This document shows positions 44,640 through 52,778 of a stretch of DNA of 52,778 nt, piece after piece. The number at the start of each line of letters is the position of its first letter. Position 1 is the stretch's first letter. Under the pieces are notes generated by a model. It had not been told where the DNA came from and did not search any database. It saw only the letters and a list, made by a program, of their open reading frames with translations. This DNA comes from Winogradskyella sp. (GTDB taxonomy: Bacteria; Bacteroidota; Bacteroidia; Flavobacteriales; Flavobacteriaceae): assembly GCF_025210595.1 (NCBI RefSeq), contig NZ_JAOARH010000047.1:1-52778 (forward strand). The letters run 5' to 3'. Both the position numbers and the translations under genes were made by a program.

Positions 44640-45533
44640 ATGCTTTCAATACTTATACCAACATACAATTACAATGTTAGTGAGCTTATTACTTCTCTCA
44701 ATAGAATATGCAACCAATTAGATTTTGATTATGAAATTTTATGCTGGGAAGATGGCTCTCATCTTTATTTAGAAGAGAATAGAAATGCATGCAATAATGT
44801 AAGATTTGCCACTCATCATATTTCAAAAAACAACAAAGGAAGTATAACATCTCGTCATATTTTAGCCAAAAAATCCAAATACGATTGGTTACTTTTTTTA
44901 GATGCTGATATAGAAATTATAGATAATCATTTTATTGAAAATTATTCAACCTATTTTAACAATAGATTAGATGCCATATATGGTGGTTGTTCTTATGATT
45001 TAAAAAAACCAAGGGCTTCTAAAATATTACGATGGAAGTATGGGAAAACCTACGAGGAAATTGAATCAAAAACCAGAAATAAAAACCCATATAAATTTAT
45101 TGTTTCGGTAAACTTTATAATAAAGAAAAACATATTCTTAAAATTAGTTTCTAAAATAAATGCTGATGACTATGGTTATGACATCTTTTTAGGTGCTCTA
45201 ATGAAAGATAGCAATACTAAAGTTTTACATATTAACAATCCAATAATTCACAAAGGTCTCGATGACAACTTTATTTTTCTAGATAAGGTAGAAAGAGCTG
45301 TAAAAACCAATTATAAATTGTTATCTGAAAAAAAAGTTAGCACTTCAGATAATAGCCTTTTAAAAGTATACAGATTGATTAAAACGTTGAAATTATTGAA
45401 AATCATCAATACGATTTTTAAATGGTTTAAAAAGTCAATTAAAAATCAATTATTAAGTAACAATCCAAATGTTAAACTACTTCAGTTTTATAAATTAGGC
45501 TACCTTTGTTCTTTAAGTCTTAAAAGAGAATGA
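44640..45533 (+). CDS. Glycosyltransferase family 2 protein
   Basis: This 297-residue protein has a GT2 fold: LSILIPTYNYNVSELITSL at the N-terminus, CWEDGS (near 35-40) and LFLDADIEI (DxD type, near 86-94). No membrane helix is needed; it would act on the cytosolic face of the inner membrane. Donor and acceptor are unknown. Its stop overlaps the next GT2 gene's ATG by four bases (45530-45533), so the two are translationally coupled. It starts the surface polysaccharide locus. Confidence 0.88.
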   Translation: MLSILIPTYNYNVSELITSLNRICNQLDFDYEILCWEDGSHLYLEENRNACNNVRFATHHISKNNKGSITSRHILAKKSKYDWLLFLDADIEIIDNHFIENYSTYFNNRLDAIYGGCSYDLKKPRASKILRWKYGKTYEEIESKTRNKNPYKFIVSVNFIIKKNIFLKLVSKINADDYGYDIFLGALMKDSNTKVLHINNPIIHKGLDDNFIFLDKVERAVKTNYKLLSEKKVSTSDNSLLKVYRLIKTLKLLKIINTIFKWFKKSIKNQLLSNNPNVKLLQFYKLGYLCSLSLKRE

Positions 45534-46468
45534 CTCCATTTTTTTCAGTTGTAGTAAGTGTTTACAACAAGGCCCATTTTGTTAAAAAAACCATAAAAAG
45601 TATTCTAAATCAATCTTTTAGAGATTTCGAATTAATAATTATTGATGATGGTAGTACTGATAACAGTCTTGAAATTTTACAAACTATAAAAGATGATAGA
45701 ATTTCTATTTACACTACAAAAAATCAAGGTGTTTCTAAGGCAAGAAATTATGGATTAAACAAAGCTAATTGTAATCATATAGCCCTATGTGATGGTGATG
45801 ATATTTGGTTAGAAAACCATCTGTTAGAATTAAAAACTTTAATAGAAAACTATCCTGATTGTGGTATATATGCAACAGCTTACGAAAAACATTTTTTCAA
45901 CAATTACATAACAAAGCCTAAATTTAACAATGTTGACCATCCTTTTTTTGGTATTGTTGAAGACTATTTTATGACTAGCCTCTCTGATAATATCCTTTGG
46001 ACATCTTCAGTTGCTATACCCAAGAGTATTATTAACAACGATTTTCAATTTGATGAAAATTTAGGATGGGGAGAAGATACAGACTTATGGATAAGAATCG
46101 CTAATAATTATAACGTTGCATTTTCTTCAACTTCTACAGCTCACAAAATGATTCACAGTGAAGAGAATCATCTGTCATTGACTAAAAACATTCCTAACTT
46201 AATGTTAATGATAAGCAAACATATAGAAGAGGAGAAAAAAAACCCTTCATTAAAAGCATTTATAGATACAAACAGGTTCATGATTGCTATGGAAGCTAAA
46301 CTGAGACATGACTTCAACAACTATAAAAAAGTAAAAAACGATATTAATCTAAAAAACTTAAACTCTTGGCGCAGGTTATTATTATATCTACCTACAAATG
46401 TTTTAATTTTTTTAAAACACTTAAAGTTTTATCTCCTTAAAAAGAAATTATACCGTTCGCCTTTGTAA
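45530..46468 (+). CDS. Glycosyltransferase family 2 protein
   Basis: This 312-residue GT2 has FSVVVSVYNKAHFVKKTI, LIIIDDGSTDNSLEIL (36-51), DGDD (near 86) and the acceptor-side GWGEDTDLWIRIA, which are all family hallmarks. It overlaps the preceding GT gene by four bases and its 3' end overlaps the convergent FdtA-type gene by 21 bases (46448-46468). Donor and acceptor are unknown. Confidence 0.9.
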   Translation: MTPFFSVVVSVYNKAHFVKKTIKSILNQSFRDFELIIIDDGSTDNSLEILQTIKDDRISIYTTKNQGVSKARNYGLNKANCNHIALCDGDDIWLENHLLELKTLIENYPDCGIYATAYEKHFFNNYITKPKFNNVDHPFFGIVEDYFMTSLSDNILWTSSVAIPKSIINNDFQFDENLGWGEDTDLWIRIANNYNVAFSSTSTAHKMIHSEENHLSLTKNIPNLMLMISKHIEEEKKNPSLKAFIDTNRFMIAMEAKLRHDFNNYKKVKNDINLKNLNSWRRLLLYLPTNVLIFLKHLKFYLLKKKLYRSPL

Positions 46469-46861
46469 TTTACAAAACAAATCATAATCTCTCACATATT
46501 CATTTTCATTATAATTTGTTGATGCTAGCACCAAACAAACAGCACCAGAAGAGAAATTATCTATTTCTCGCCAAATATTGGTTGGAACATACAATCCTTG
46601 AGTTGGCTTATTAAGCATAATTCTCTTGTGATCATTACCGTCATCTATAATTACTTCAAAACTACCACTAAGTGCTATAATTACAGATTCTTGTTCTTTG
46701 TGAGCATGTCCTCCTCTGAAGCTATCACTAGGCACATCGTATAAATAATAAACACGTTTCATTTCAAATGGAATAACATCTTTTTCCACAACAGCTAATG
46801 AGCCACGCTCATCATGTACTTTTGGTATTTCTATTAAAGTGGTATTATTTAAGGTATTCAT
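46448..46861 (-). CDS. FdtA/QdtA-type dTDP-sugar 3,4-ketoisomerase (WxcM-like cupin)
   Basis: This 137-residue cupin matches the WxcM-like/FdtA family: N-terminal IPKVHDERGSLAVVE, then RVYYLYDVPSDSFRGGHAHKEQE with the active-site H52 and H54, and a C-terminal half with GLYVPTNIWREI. It would convert dTDP-4-keto-6-deoxyglucose to a 3-keto sugar (gluco or galacto form), the step before FdtB/QdtB amination. An FdtB-type aminotransferase lies at the right edge, and WzxE-like flippases between them, so the pathway may feed the glycan made here. Its 3' end overlaps a convergent GT gene. Confidence 0.85.
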   Translation of the reverse strand: MNTLNNTTLIEIPKVHDERGSLAVVEKDVIPFEMKRVYYLYDVPSDSFRGGHAHKEQESVIIALSGSFEVIIDDGNDHKRIMLNKPTQGLYVPTNIWREIDNFSSGAVCLVLASTNYNENEYVRDYDLFCKLQRRTV

Positions 46862-46876
46862 CTAACTTTTAAAATT

Positions 46877-47971
46877 TTATTTTAATAAAGCTTGCCATTG
46901 TAAACCTATAACCTCGTTTGACAAATGCTTTACGCTAGATTTAGCGTTAGATTTGCAATGTTGGTATAATTCTTTATCCTCTATCATTCTATTCATTGCT
47001 TTAGCAAAAGCTTTAACATTATGATTTTCTACTAAAAGTCCGTTATATTCATTAATAATTATTTCATTTGGGCCAGATTTACAATCTACAGAAACTACTG
47101 GAACGCCTAAAGAGAGGCTCTCTGGAATCACCATAGGAAAACCTTCATATTTGCTTGTTAAAACCATAAAAAGACTATTTTTCACATACGGGTAAGGATT
47201 CTTTTCAAAACCCTGAAAAACAACACTTCCCATAACATTAATCTCTCTAGCATAATCTTTTAGCATTACTTCATCTAATCCATTGCCCAATATTAAGAGC
47301 CTTATTTTATTTTGATTAAGTTTTGACAACTTAAAGGCATTGAGCAACAATTTTAAATTTTTATGCTCATCATCCAACCTTCCATAGTAGATAATATAAT
47401 TATTAATACTGTTGCTCACTTCTTCATTAGCACAATTATTGATGTTTTCAAAATCAAAACCATTATAGATAGTTTTTATATCCTCTAATTGATAAATTTC
47501 CCTAAAATATGTTTCAGCTTCTTTAGAGACAGCAACCATTGTTGCTTTTCTATATAATATTTTATTTAACCATTTATAAGGTGTAAAAGCTTTTTTAGAA
47601 TTACAATTATGAATTACATAAACAACTGAAAATAATCTATATATCAATTTTGTTATTATAAATTCCCTATAAAATTGCACTCTTGTTCTTGCATCAATAA
47701 TATAATCAAACTTATGTTTATTAAGATAATTTTTAAAAACTTTTAATCTTTGTAATCTTCCTAAAACATAATCATTTTGAGCTTTGAACTTTCCTAAATT
47801 GAGCAACTTTCCTTTATAAGGATAATCTATTTGATCTAATACCGAAACAATATGAACATTATAACCCAAATCAAATAACATTTCAGACAACAAAGCTGAA
47901 GAACGTTCTGCACCACCACCACCAAGTGAAGACACTACGATACAGATTTTTTTAGCATTAGGTTTAATCAT
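46877..47971 (-). CDS. Glycosyltransferase family 4 protein
   Basis: This protein of 364 residues has the GT-B fold. The N-terminal motif is KICIVVSSLGGGGAERSSALL, and the donor-binding C-terminal half has IYYGRLDDEHKNLKLLLNAF, ILGNG and the EX7E-type segment KYEGFPMVIPESLSLGVPVVSVD. I start at the ATG at 47971; an ATG at 48016 would overlap the divergent gene (48009) and add a hydrophobic lead not typical of GT4. It lies 15 bases upstream of the FdtA-type gene on the same strand. Substrate unknown. Confidence 0.88.
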   Translation of the reverse strand: MIKPNAKKICIVVSSLGGGGAERSSALLSEMLFDLGYNVHIVSVLDQIDYPYKGKLLNLGKFKAQNDYVLGRLQRLKVFKNYLNKHKFDYIIDARTRVQFYREFIITKLIYRLFSVVYVIHNCNSKKAFTPYKWLNKILYRKATMVAVSKEAETYFREIYQLEDIKTIYNGFDFENINNCANEEVSNSINNYIIYYGRLDDEHKNLKLLLNAFKLSKLNQNKIRLLILGNGLDEVMLKDYAREINVMGSVVFQGFEKNPYPYVKNSLFMVLTSKYEGFPMVIPESLSLGVPVVSVDCKSGPNEIIINEYNGLLVENHNVKAFAKAMNRMIEDKELYQHCKSNAKSSVKHLSNEVIGLQWQALLK

Positions 47972-48008
47972 TAAAAAGTATATTTGAAAAGCAAATGTAA
48001 CTATATAA

Positions 48009-49154
48009 ATGAACATATTACTCGTAGGCGAATATAGCCGACTACATAATTCCTTAAAAGAAGGCTTAGAGAAACTAGATCACAATGTTACTATTGTAGC
48101 ACCATTTGATGGTTTTAAAAAATACAGCGTTGATTTACTTATTAGTAAAAAATATCAAAAAGGTTTTAAACAAAAAGTAAAAAATCTTTTATACCGATTA
48201 TTCGATTACGATTTAGAATCTAAAAATGTAAAAAGTCAAATTTTAAAATTATGTTCTCAACTTAGTAACTATGATATAGTACAATTCATAAATGAAGCTC
48301 CATTTGGTTGTACCTCCAAGATAGAAAAAGATATTTTTGATTTAATAACATCCTGGAACAAAACCACGTACTTGTTATCTTGTGGTACAGATTACATAAG
48401 TGTTTCTTATGCTAAGGAAGAAAAATTTAGATACTCCATTTTAACTCCTTATAAAAATGGAAAAGATAAAAATTCTATAAGTGCTTATGGTTTACAATAT
48501 ATAACACCTGAATTCAAAACACTTCATAAGCATATTTACAAAAACATTGAAGGAGTAATTGCTTCAGATATAGATTACCATTTACCTTTAAAGAATCATC
48601 CAAAATATTTAGGCTTAATTCCAAATCCAATAAACACAGAAATATTGCATTATAAAAAGCCAGAAATAAAAGGTAAGATTGTTATTTTTCATGGTATAAA
48701 CTCTCATAATTATTACAAAAAAGGCAATGATATTTTTGAAGAAGCTCTGGCAATAGTAAAAAAAACACACTCCAAAAGCATTATAATTACAACTGTAAGG
48801 AGCTTACCCTATAGCGACTATATTAAAGCTTATGATGAAGCTCACATTTTATTAGATCAAATCTATGCTTATGATCAAGGTTATAATGCCCTAGAGGCTA
48901 TGGCAAAAGGAAAAGTTGTTTTTACAGGCGCTGAACAAGAGTGGTTAGAGCACTATAATTTAGAAGAAGACACAATTGCTATAAATGCATTGCCAGACGC
49001 TAAAGCAATTGCAAAAAAGCTTGAATGGTTAATAACCAACCCTAATAAAATCATCGAAATTTCTAAAAACGCGAGACAGTTTATAGAAAAACACCATCAT
49101 TATATTAGCTCTGCTGAAAAGTATTTAAACACTTGGACTAATAATAAAAAATAA
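48009..49154 (+). CDS. Glycosyltransferase, GT-B (GT4-like)
   Basis: This 381-residue protein starts MNILLVGEYSRLHNSLKEGLEKLDHNVTIVA, has a central IPNPINTEILHYKKP and IVIFHGINSHNYYKKGNDIFEEAL, and ends with LDQIYAYDQGYNALEAMAKGKVVFTGAE, a pattern of GT4-like transferases with an acidic donor-binding motif. It is divergent from the GT4 gene with 37 bases between their start codons, and ends 3 bases before the convergent flippase gene. Donor and acceptor are unknown. Confidence 0.78.
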   Translation: MNILLVGEYSRLHNSLKEGLEKLDHNVTIVAPFDGFKKYSVDLLISKKYQKGFKQKVKNLLYRLFDYDLESKNVKSQILKLCSQLSNYDIVQFINEAPFGCTSKIEKDIFDLITSWNKTTYLLSCGTDYISVSYAKEEKFRYSILTPYKNGKDKNSISAYGLQYITPEFKTLHKHIYKNIEGVIASDIDYHLPLKNHPKYLGLIPNPINTEILHYKKPEIKGKIVIFHGINSHNYYKKGNDIFEEALAIVKKTHSKSIIITTVRSLPYSDYIKAYDEAHILLDQIYAYDQGYNALEAMAKGKVVFTGAEQEWLEHYNLEEDTIAINALPDAKAIAKKLEWLITNPNKIIEISKNARQFIEKHHHYISSAEKYLNTWTNNKK

Positions 49155-49157
49155 GAT

Positions 49158-50447
49158 TTATATTCCTTTTTCTGAACTGTTTTTAAAACCCATACCTATA
49201 ACAAATATTATAATTACAAAATATATAATATATCTCACAAGGTGAGCAATCACAACTCCTTCGGTATTAAAATAACTTATAAAAACAACGGTAAGCACAT
49301 AAAAAAGGATAAGCGATATAATCTCTGTAATCACAAAGCTTTTAACCATTTTTTTGGCTAAAAACTGATGTGCTATTACCAAAGCGCATAGACGCACAAA
49401 ATCACCCCACAACTGCCACTTAAATAGAGGTTCCATCCCTTTAAAATCTGGGTAAATAATATCTATAATAACATTACGTAAAAGATAAACCAATAGCATT
49501 CCTAAACCAAAAATTGGTAGTATGGTTTTATAAATCTTAAAAACTTCTTGCTTAAATGCTTCCTTAGTATGAATGTTAGCAAATCTAGGAATAACATAAA
49601 GTGTAAATAACCCAGAAGCAAATACCATATAATTTTTTGAAATAAAACTAACGGCTGTCCAATAACCTGCTTCATTAACACTAATCTTATGCTCTACAAG
49701 ACCAATAATATTTAACTCTATATAATTTAACAAAAAAGTGGAAATAAAAGACATTAACGTAAATGCCAATAAACTGTTTTTATAATCTAAACCAAAGCTC
49801 AAGCTTTTATAGCTAACATAGCGTTTTACTACTTTACCAAAGACAACAATTATTACAATTAGCTGAATAATTGGCGCAATAGCGATGGCTAACATTGCTG
49901 CTTTTAGATTAGCATTATATATAGCTAATACAAATACTGAAATTGACAAAACATAACTTAGCAATTCTATCTTAGCATAATTCTTATACTCAGACAAACC
50001 ATTTACAATACCATTTACAGACCTGTTTAAAGCTATAAAAGGTATGATGAATGAAATGATTCTAAGAACATAGCCAAACTCATCTGACTTAAAAATGAGT
50101 CTTGAAAAAAAATCTGCTCCAAAGAAAAGTACGATTCCAGATATTAAGGAGCCAACAATTATAAAGACTGTAGCTGTAGAAAATAATTTATTTAACTCTG
50201 GCTTATTTCCCTTATGCTCAGCAACATATTTTACAATACCGTTAAATATTCCTAAAGAAGAAATACTGGTTAACATTCCCATTATATTTCTAATCTGCCC
50301 TATACGTGCAATACCTACTTCACCTAATGTTGATGCTAACAACCATTGAACAAACCCAGAAATAACAAGTCTAATCGTAATTACTACAGCATTAAGAGAC
50401 GTAATTTTAAGAACAATATTTTCTCTAATAAATTTAGGAATCTTCAC
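49158..50447 (-). CDS. WzxE-like polysaccharide flippase, copy 2
   Basis: This 429-residue MVF-type protein has about 12 membrane helices. The middle contains NEAGYWTAVSFISKNYMVF and the later part WQLWGDFVRLCALVIAHQFLAKK, which match the WzxE family, where the E. coli protein flips the enterobacterial common antigen lipid carrier. It is similar to the next gene along its full length, so the pair are tandem paralogs. It lies 12 bases after the other copy in transcription order. Confidence 0.85.
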   Translation of the reverse strand: MKIPKFIRENIVLKITSLNAVVITIRLVISGFVQWLLASTLGEVGIARIGQIRNIMGMLTSISSLGIFNGIVKYVAEHKGNKPELNKLFSTATVFIIVGSLISGIVLFFGADFFSRLIFKSDEFGYVLRIISFIIPFIALNRSVNGIVNGLSEYKNYAKIELLSYVLSISVFVLAIYNANLKAAMLAIAIAPIIQLIVIIVVFGKVVKRYVSYKSLSFGLDYKNSLLAFTLMSFISTFLLNYIELNIIGLVEHKISVNEAGYWTAVSFISKNYMVFASGLFTLYVIPRFANIHTKEAFKQEVFKIYKTILPIFGLGMLLVYLLRNVIIDIIYPDFKGMEPLFKWQLWGDFVRLCALVIAHQFLAKKMVKSFVITEIISLILFYVLTVVFISYFNTEGVVIAHLVRYIIYFVIIIFVIGMGFKNSSEKGI

Positions 50448-50458
50448 AGTTGTTGTCT

Positions 50459-51766
50459 TTAAAATTCATCTACATCATCCACACTTATTACTCCAAACAA
50501 TGAGCTGCCAAAAATGAGTAAAACTATCGCAAAATGCATAAAATAGCTTAAACAATATCCCATTACAGCACCTTTTAACCCAAATGCATCTATAAGATAA
50601 ATACTAGAGAAATACATAATAACAAACAAAAAGGCTTCAATAATAATAAAATGCGCAAACATCTTCTTTGCCAAAAACTTATAAGCAATAACCATAGACA
50701 TTACACGAATAAGATCACCCAAGATCTGATACCCCATTAAGTCTTCTACAGGTCTAAATTCTTCAGTAAACAACAAATTAACCAATATACTTCTACTTAA
50801 ATAAATAACTCCTAAAATGGCAGCAAACAAAGGAAGTACGGTCTTATAAAAACCAAACACCTCTTTTCTAAATTCTGTTTTAGAGGTTAACTCAGCAAAT
50901 TTTGGTAAAAAATACAATGCCATTAATGAGTTAATAAACATTAAATAATAGTCTGAAACTCGGGTTACGGCTGTCCAATAACCAGCTTCCTTAATTCCTA
51001 TTTCTGTAATAATATAATTTCTAATAATGATATAAACAACAGGCAAAGCTATTGAAGACACCAAAGCCATAATCATAAAAGGGCATAAATTTCTTAAAAT
51101 AGCATTACTAACATCTGTAATTTTTATATAAGACATTAGGTTTTTTCTAAAAGCAATACCAACTATTGTAATTAAAAGATTAAGAGCTGGTGTAATTACT
51201 ACTGCGATTAATGCCCCGTCTATATTTTCTTGCTTAATTAAAAGCAACGTTATAAGTAATCCTAAAATTTGCCCTGTTATGTTTATTATTAACAGAATCT
51301 TGTACTTAGAAAAACCATTCATTATTGAAAACGCAAACATATTTAGCGAGTAGAATGGTAAGACTATAGCCAAAGTCTTTATAACATACGTGTAATTGTT
51401 ATTTAAAAAAATAAAATTATTAATATACTCTGCATTATAATAGCACAAAAATGCTAAAAGCACTGTAGAGAAAAATCCAAAATAAAATATAGTTGATAAC
51501 GTAGCAGTAAGTACCTTAATATCATTTTTACATTTACCAATGAATTTAACGGCACCATCATAAAGACCTAATATTGATAATGATTGAATTGCACTAAAAA
51601 AGTTTCTCAAATTACCAATGAGCGCCATACCTTCTGGCCCAATAAACAGGGCTATAAATTTAGATATTAAAATTCCGGCTATGATTTTAATACTAATATT
51701 AGCTGTATTAAGATTAGCGGCTTTTATTAAAACCTCAGTATTTATGTAGTGAAAAAACTTTTTCAA
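50459..51766 (-). CDS. WzxE-like polysaccharide flippase, copy 1
   Basis: This 435-residue MVF-type protein has about 12 membrane helices and the same landmarks as its neighbour: KEAGYWTAVTRVSDYYLMF in the middle and YQILGDLIRVMSMVIAYKFLAKK later. Such flippases move undecaprenyl-linked repeat units across the inner membrane. It starts directly after the aminotransferase gene (no spacing), so translation may be coupled. The pair raises the question of whether two different repeat units are moved. Confidence 0.86.
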   Translation of the reverse strand: MKKFFHYINTEVLIKAANLNTANISIKIIAGILISKFIALFIGPEGMALIGNLRNFFSAIQSLSILGLYDGAVKFIGKCKNDIKVLTATLSTIFYFGFFSTVLLAFLCYYNAEYINNFIFLNNNYTYVIKTLAIVLPFYSLNMFAFSIMNGFSKYKILLIINITGQILGLLITLLLIKQENIDGALIAVVITPALNLLITIVGIAFRKNLMSYIKITDVSNAILRNLCPFMIMALVSSIALPVVYIIIRNYIITEIGIKEAGYWTAVTRVSDYYLMFINSLMALYFLPKFAELTSKTEFRKEVFGFYKTVLPLFAAILGVIYLSRSILVNLLFTEEFRPVEDLMGYQILGDLIRVMSMVIAYKFLAKKMFAHFIIIEAFLFVIMYFSSIYLIDAFGLKGAVMGYCLSYFMHFAIVLLIFGSSLFGVISVDDVDEF

Positions 51767-52778
51767 TTAATAAGCATTTAAGACATCAATAACGGTTTGC
51801 GTTTCATTTTCCGTCATTACTGGACTGATTGGCAAACTTATAATTCTTTTATGAATTTGTTCGGTTATAGGTAATTTTAAATAAGAAAATTCTTGAAGTG
51901 CTTTTTGTTTATGTGGAGGAATTGGATAATGAATTAACCATCCTATTTTATGGTTATCTAAATAAGCTGTAAAGTTAGCCCTATCGTCTACTTCTATTAC
52001 AAAAGCATGAAAAACATGATTCTGTGAACCATCGTAAAAAGGTAAACTCAATTTAGGGTTTTTCACCTCATTTAAATAGCGCTTAGCAATATTTCGCCTT
52101 TTTGCATTATCTGAGTCTAAATGTTTTAGCTTTATACTTAAAAAAGCCGCTTGCATATCATCTAACCGACTATTATAACCTATAATTTCATTTTCATATT
52201 TTACTTTACTACCATAGTTTCTCATTAATGAAACTACTTCAAAAAGTGCTTTATCCTTAGTTGTGATAGCACCTCCATCACCAAGAGCTCCCAAGTTTTT
52301 ACTAGGATAAAAACTAAAAGCTGCTGCATCACCTAAATTTCCTGCTTTTAGCTGTTGGCTGTTGGGATTTAGTTCTTGGAATTGGGAATTTGTTACAGCT
52401 CCATGCGCTTGTGCAGCATCTTCAATTAATAATAAATTATGCTTAGCTGTAAAAGCTTTTAGTGCTTCTGCTTGTGATAACTGCCCATACAAATGCACCA
52501 TTAAAATTGCTTTAACATCTTCTGTTAATTTAGCATAAAGATTATCTATAGAAAGATTATAGGTTTTTGGATTAGGCTCCACCAACACCGGCTCTAAACC
52601 TGCATGTAAAACCGATAAAACACTGGCTATATATGTATTTGCAGGCACAATAACTTTGTCCTCTTTTTTAAGCTTACCTAATTCTATATAGCCTTTAAAA
52701 ATTAAGGTTAAAGCATCTAGACCGTTACCTGTACCAATACAATATTTTGTATCGCAATAATGCGCAAATTCAGTTTCA
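51767..52778 (-). CDS. FdtB-type sugar aminotransferase (DegT/DnrJ/EryC1/StrS), 5' end outside window
   Basis: The reading frame is open to the right edge; the visible part starts at about EFAHYCDTKYCIGTGNGLDALTL, so the ATG lies outside. A GTG at 52648 is internal and not a start. The PLP lysine is in AAAFSFYPSKNLGALGDGGAI and the family pattern AQAHGA and YNSRLDDMQAAFL is intact. The pattern fits FdtB/QdtB, which aminates the 3-keto sugar made by FdtA/QdtA. Between AHGAV and GNLGDAA lies TNSQFQELNPNSQQLKA, about 13-14 residues longer than usual in the family and matching a heptad DNA repeat (52351-52392). Confidence 0.88.
   Translation of the reverse strand, partial: ETEFAHYCDTKYCIGTGNGLDALTLIFKGYIELGKLKKEDKVIVPANTYIASVLSVLHAGLEPVLVEPNPKTYNLSIDNLYAKLTEDVKAILMVHLYGQLSQAEALKAFTAKHNLLLIEDAAQAHGAVTNSQFQELNPNSQQLKAGNLGDAAAFSFYPSKNLGALGDGGAITTKDKALFEVVSLMRNYGSKVKYENEIIGYNSRLDDMQAAFLSIKLKHLDSDNAKRRNIAKRYLNEVKNPKLSLPFYDGSQNHVFHAFVIEVDDRANFTAYLDNHKIGWLIHYPIPPHKQKALQEFSYLKLPITEQIHKRIISLPISPVMTENETQTVIDVLNAY
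52351..52392 (-). repeat. Heptad repeat array inside the aminotransferase coding sequence
   Basis: Six consecutive 7-base units, all beginning with G: GCTGTTG twice, then GGATTTA, GTTCTTG, GAATTGG and GAATTTG (plus-strand reading). Their total length of 42 bases equals 14 codons. The translation falls at a point where the family normally has a short turn. Confidence 0.75.

Noticed and set aside
52646-52648. GTG as start of the aminotransferase
   Set aside because: The frame continues upstream with conserved family sequence (EFAHYCDTKYCIGTGNG) to the window edge.

Overview
The window is AT-rich and looks like the chromosome of a marine-type Flavobacteriaceae (Bacteroidota). The evidence is promoters of the form TTTG-N18/19-TAnnTTTG, secreted proteins with Asp-rich TSP3 calcium repeats and CHU_C-like domains, a sterol-desaturase-family protein, a NamZ-type lipoprotein, DUF2851 and DUF3467 genes, and intergenic repeats of a kind common in flavobacteria. 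Genus cannot be fixed from this alone.

Region 1 (1-5022, minus) is the N-terminal 1674 codons of a giant secreted adhesin-like protein that runs off the left edge. Region 2 (5409-7369, plus) holds prfC and a small Fe-S protein. Region 3 (7694-22865, minus) is the core information block. Read in transcription order it is xerC, hpf, tRNA-Thr(TGT), tRNA-Tyr, tRNA-Gly, tRNA-Thr(GGT), tuf, tRNA-Trp, secE, nusG, rplK, rplA, rplJ, rplL, rpoB, rpoC and a DUF3467 gene. The tRNA-tuf-secE-nusG-rpl-rpoBC order is the ancient arrangement also known from Enterobacteria. Region 4 (23023-32455, mostly minus) is metabolic and envelope housekeeping: acyl-CoA dehydrogenase, helix-hairpin-helix protein, Na+/alanine symporter, a DUF2851-PspC-K+ channel operon, a cystathionine beta-synthase-like enzyme, a zinc-ribbon membrane protein and a LolC/E-type permease. 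Region 5 (32465-38269) holds a NamZ-family lipoprotein, a GDPD lipoprotein, a fatty-acid/sterol hydroxylase-family protein, a YkgJ-type Cys-cluster protein, a methyltransferase and two unrecognised secreted proteins. Region 6 (38355-43754, minus) is an envelope module of a giant TPR protein, a lipoprotein with a CHU_C-like domain and a plugless outer-membrane barrel, divergent from ftsE. Region 7 (44640 to the right edge) is the edge of a surface-polysaccharide locus: four glycosyltransferases, an FdtA-type ketoisomerase, two tandem WzxE-like flippases and an FdtB-type aminotransferase cut by the window edge. FdtA plus FdtB suggests dTDP-3-amino-3,6-dideoxyhexose (Fuc3N/Qui3N type) in the glycan.

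The most unusual signal is a set of short repeats that behave alike inside and outside genes. (i) Stretches with a strict 7-base period fill the rpoB-rpoC spacer. They also occur as in-frame additions of about 42 bases (six heptads, 14 residues) in the NamZ-family gene and in the aminotransferase gene. (ii) A 15-base sequence is shared exactly between the coding part of the NamZ-family gene and an intergenic repeat 5.7 kb away. (iii) A directional palindrome (consensus on the minus strand about TTYCTGYGnnnGCAGRAATCT) sits directly after the stop codons of several minus-strand genes. Together these suggest mobile or self-propagating small repeats that are tolerated as protein insertions, comparable in principle to the Rickettsia palindromic elements. 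No CRISPR array, prophage, insertion sequence or rRNA operon was seen.
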